Assembly (NCBI RefSeq): GCF_014839835.1
Contig: NC_071615.1
Location: 17,366,001-17,430,000 of the forward strand
DNA from: Dryobates pubescens
Taxonomy: Eukaryota; Chordata; Aves; Piciformes; Picidae
Direction of reading: 5' to 3'
Length of the DNA: 64,000 bases
The notes under the pieces are model-generated. The model searched no databases and was not told the origin of the DNA. It saw only the letters and a list, made by a program, of their open reading frames with translations. The position numbers were made by a program, and so were the translations under genes. The stretch's first letter is position 1, and each line of letters opens with the position of its first letter. Shown one piece after another: positions 31,331-64,000 of the stretch.

Positions 31331-31364
31331 GTGCCATGAGGGCTGGTAAGACTGGACCACAGCC
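31176..31364 (+). other. UBN1: UBN1 5' leader in exon 2 with three short upstream ORFs
   Basis: Between the acceptor at 31175 and the main ATG lie three upstream ATGs: 31317-31349 (10 codons), 31322-31339 (5 codons) and 31336-31368 (10 codons). The last one's TGA overlaps the main ATG as ATGA. The main start has G at -3. The arrangement suggests leaky scanning or reinitiation; that is inference. Confidence 0.6.
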
Positions 31365-61577
<30,213 letters not shown>

Positions 61578-61726
61578 GTAACTTCCCACACTTCCCCCCT
61601 CTCCCTGCTGCCTTCTCACTTGGCCCCTGGAGCAGCAGAATGGCCTCTGGAGAGCATCCAGTCCAACCCCCCCACCCCCTGCCAAGGCAGGGGCACCCAG
61701 GGCAGGTCACCCAGGGACACATCCAG

Positions 61727-62377
61727 GTGGGACTGAAGGTCTCCAGGGACCAGGCCTTTGGGTGTGGGGAACAAGTTGTGCAGCAGGAGGCTGCTGGAGC
61801 ACTGCAGCAGGCTGCCCAGGGAAGGGGCTGAGGCTCCATGCCTGGAGAGATTCCAAGTGAGGCTGGGCAGGGCTGTGGGCAACCTGAGCTGGTTGGGGAT
61901 GTCCCTGCTGAGGGCAGGGGGTTGGTGTGGGTGAGCTTTGCAGCTCCCTTCCAGCCCAGGGCACTCTGTGAGTCTGTGATCCCAGCAGCTGGGAGTATCT
62001 CCTGGGTTAGATGGAGACTCTTGGAACTGATTTGACTTTATCCTCCCCTCCCTCAAAGGGTTTTGCTGTTGAGGATTCTCTGCAGTGTCTTCCTTTCACC
62101 CTTCCATGTCAGCAGCTCTGCTGGCAGGGCTGGAGGCAGCTTCTGCCCTGAGAGGGGGTTGCAGGGTGACAGAATCACAAACAGTGCCAGCAGGGTGAGG
62201 CTGGAAAGGAGCTCTGGAGCTCCCCCACCCAACCCCCTGCTCCAGCAGGGCACCCCCAGCACCCTGCCCAGCAGCACAGTGCCCAGGGGGGGTTGGAAGC
62301 TCTCCACACCAGGACACTCCACAACCTCTCTGGGCAGCCTGCTCCAGGCCTCCAGCAGCCTCACCCCAAACAGCTTT
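61727..62377 (+). repeat. segmental duplication copy 2 (~650 bp), UBN1 last in-window intron
   Basis: Partner of 41390-42035. Similarity begins at GGTGGGACTGAAGG and ends after CAGCCTCACCCCAAACA, where the two CR1 sequences part. Confidence 0.9.
61735..61975 (+). mobile_element. CR1 LINE 3' end, in duplication copy 2
   Basis: Near-identical to 41395-41645. Confidence 0.85.
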
Positions 62378-62795
62378 CTTCTCATCTTGAGGTAGAACTT
62401 CCTGGCTTCCAGCTTGTGCCCATTGCCTCTTGTCCTGTCACTGGGCACCCCTGCAAAGAGCCAGGCCCCTTCTTTCCCCCCACCCCTCAGCTGTTGACAG
62501 ACATAGATCAGATCCCCTCTCAGCCTTCTCCTCTCCAGATAAAAGCAGCCCCAGGGCTCTCAGCCTTTCTTCACAGCAGAGATGTTGCAGTCCCTTCAGC
62601 ATCCTCATAGCCTCCTCTGGACTCTCTGCAGCAGCTCCCTGTCCCTCCTGAGCTGGGGAGCCCAGAGCTGGATGCAATGTTCCAGGTGTGGCCTCAGCAG
62701 GGCAGAGCAGAGGGGGAGCAGACCCTCCCTGGCCCTGCTGGCCACACTGCTCTTAGTGCACCCCAGGGGCTTCTTCCTTGAGCAGGCAAAGCAAA
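62165..62795 (-). mobile_element. CR1 LINE 3' fragment, partly in duplication copy 2
   Basis: First ~210 bp match 41830-42035; the rest is a normal CR1 continuation (CTTGTCCTGTCACTGGGCAC) and shows what the 53-bp array at 11.1 kb replaced. Confidence 0.85.
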
Positions 62796-63074
62796 GTCAT
62801 TGCCCACACTGCCCAGCCTTGGCTGTCACTAAAGCCCTCCCTGAGGGACCCAGTGAGGTGCAGCCCTCCCTGTCCTGTCATGGTTAAGCCAACCAGGCCA
62901 AACTGCTGGGCTGGGGAGTGATGAGCAGGGGCCTCCCACAAGTGTGGGGCCCTGGAGGTGCTCAGCTGGGGTAGGAAGCCTCCAGGCTGGGGAGGGGGTG
63001 GCCTCCAGGCTGGGGATGAAGCTGGCTGCTCATGGCATGGATGGGTGCACATTTCACTGGGTTAAACACCAGCC

Positions 63075-63560
63075 TGGTTGGTTGGGCCTAGAGAGTGGTG
63101 GAGAGCTAAGTTAGCTCCAGCTGGTGGCCACTCAGCAGTGGTGGTCCCCAGGGCTCAGCACTGGGCACAGCTCTCTCTGATGTCTGCATCAATGAGCTGG
63201 GGCTGTGCAGCCTGGAGAAGGCTCCAGGCAGGCCTCAGAGCAGCCTCCCAGGACCTGAAGGGCTCCAGGAGAGCTGGGGAGGGACTTGGGACAAGGGCTG
63301 GGAGTGCCAGGCCCAGGGCCAATGGCTTTGAGCTGGGAGAGAGGAGACTGAGAGTGGAGAGGAGGAAGAAATTCCTTGCAGTGAGGCTGGGGAGACTCTG
63401 GCACAGGCTGCCCAGGGAGGCTGTGGCTGCCTCCTGCCTGGGGGTGTTGAGGACCAGGCTGGATGAGGCCCTGAGCAGCCTGTGCTGGTGGGAGGGGTCC
63501 CTGCCCAGGGCAGGGGGCTGGAGCTGGCTGATCTCTGAGGTCCCTTCCATGCTTCCCTAA
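63075..63560 (+). mobile_element. CR1 LINE fragment with internal gap
   Basis: RT C-terminal start (GAGAGTGGTGGAGAGC) joins ORF2 end at about 63190; part of ORF2 between is missing. Confidence 0.8.
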
Positions 63561-64000
63561 GCTGGGGCTGGGTGCCCAAGCAGTGGGCACAGCTGCATGG
63601 CTCTGCCCAGGAGCTGTGAGGACTCTGCTGAGCTGGGAGCTTCCTCCAAGGGCCAGGAGCTGTTGGTGACCATCAGGAGGCCTCTGGGCAGGGGGCATCC
63701 AGGGCCTGCTGGTGTGCTGCCAGTGCTGTGCTGGGTGGTGGAGCTCTGCCTGGCTGCTGGTGCTGTGCTGATGTTCTGGCTGCTCTCTGTACAGCTGTGA
63801 GCTGCTGCCTCTGAGCTCTTGCATGCAAGGACCTGGCCTTGGCCTGGAGAAGAAGCTGCTCTGCTGCTGCTGCCCTGCACATCTCACTGCCCCCACTTGT
63901 GCATCACAGCCTGAGGATGCTTTTGGGTGCCCCTGGGAAACTTCTCCTTCCAGAAACTTCTTTTTTCTTCTTCCTCCTGTGCCTTTTCTCTCCTCCCTCC
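63561..64000 (+). other. UBN1: UBN1 final-intron end; pyrimidine tract at window edge
   Basis: No exon is seen. The last 50 bases are strongly pyrimidine-rich (TTTTCTCTCCTCCCTCC), as expected just upstream of a splice acceptor. Confidence 0.45.

Overview
This window is vertebrate nuclear DNA, almost certainly from a bird. Introns and intergenic gaps are packed with fragments of the chicken-repeat-1 (CR1) LINE, most of them 5'-truncated 3' ends. By my hand-drawn boundaries they cover roughly 40% of the window. The genes are short-intron, GC-rich and have CpG-island promoters. Such CR1 density recalls Piciformes or Bucerotiformes rather than chicken or songbirds, but that is inference.

Four protein genes can be rebuilt exon by exon. 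(1) NUBP2 (minus strand, 5773 down to 794) is complete in seven exons, 278 aa. (2) SPSB3 (plus, main ATG 8997, stop 17118-17120, poly(A) signal 17755) is complete, 354 aa, and head-to-head with NUBP2. (3) NME3 (plus, 20869-25178) is complete in five exons, 169 aa. (4) UBN1 (plus, non-coding exon 1 near 30.54-30.59 kb, ATG 31365) has sixteen coding exons in the window, 1113 codons. Only its short last exon should lie past the right edge. The genes have no common pathway: iron-sulfur cluster assembly, a CUL5 ubiquitin-ligase adaptor, a mitochondrial nucleotide kinase and an H3.3 chaperone subunit.

Layout: 0-0.8 kb NUBP2 3' UTR and flank; 0.8-5.8 NUBP2 with a 68-bp minisatellite; 5.56-7.4 CpG island with the shared promoter and a CCAAT-box array; 9.0-17.8 SPSB3 with CR1s and four minisatellites; 17.8-20.0 intergenic, largely CR1; 20.0-20.85 GC-rich minisatellite abutting NME3; 20.87-25.2 NME3; 25.2-30.5 intergenic, CR1s plus a CpG island at 28.5-28.9; 30.5-64 UBN1, whose introns hold CR1s, seven minisatellites and a recent ~650-bp internal duplication.

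The novelty is in repeat biology and gene architecture, not in a new protein system. CR1 copies have given birth to minisatellites at fixed internal segments. Minisatellites crowd splice junctions. Opposing start codons of NUBP2 and a possible extended SPSB3 lie 30 bp apart. Part of the UBN1 promoter/exon 1 appears to be duplicated 1.7 kb upstream. I found no CRISPR array, tRNA, rRNA, endogenous retrovirus or prokaryotic-type operon.
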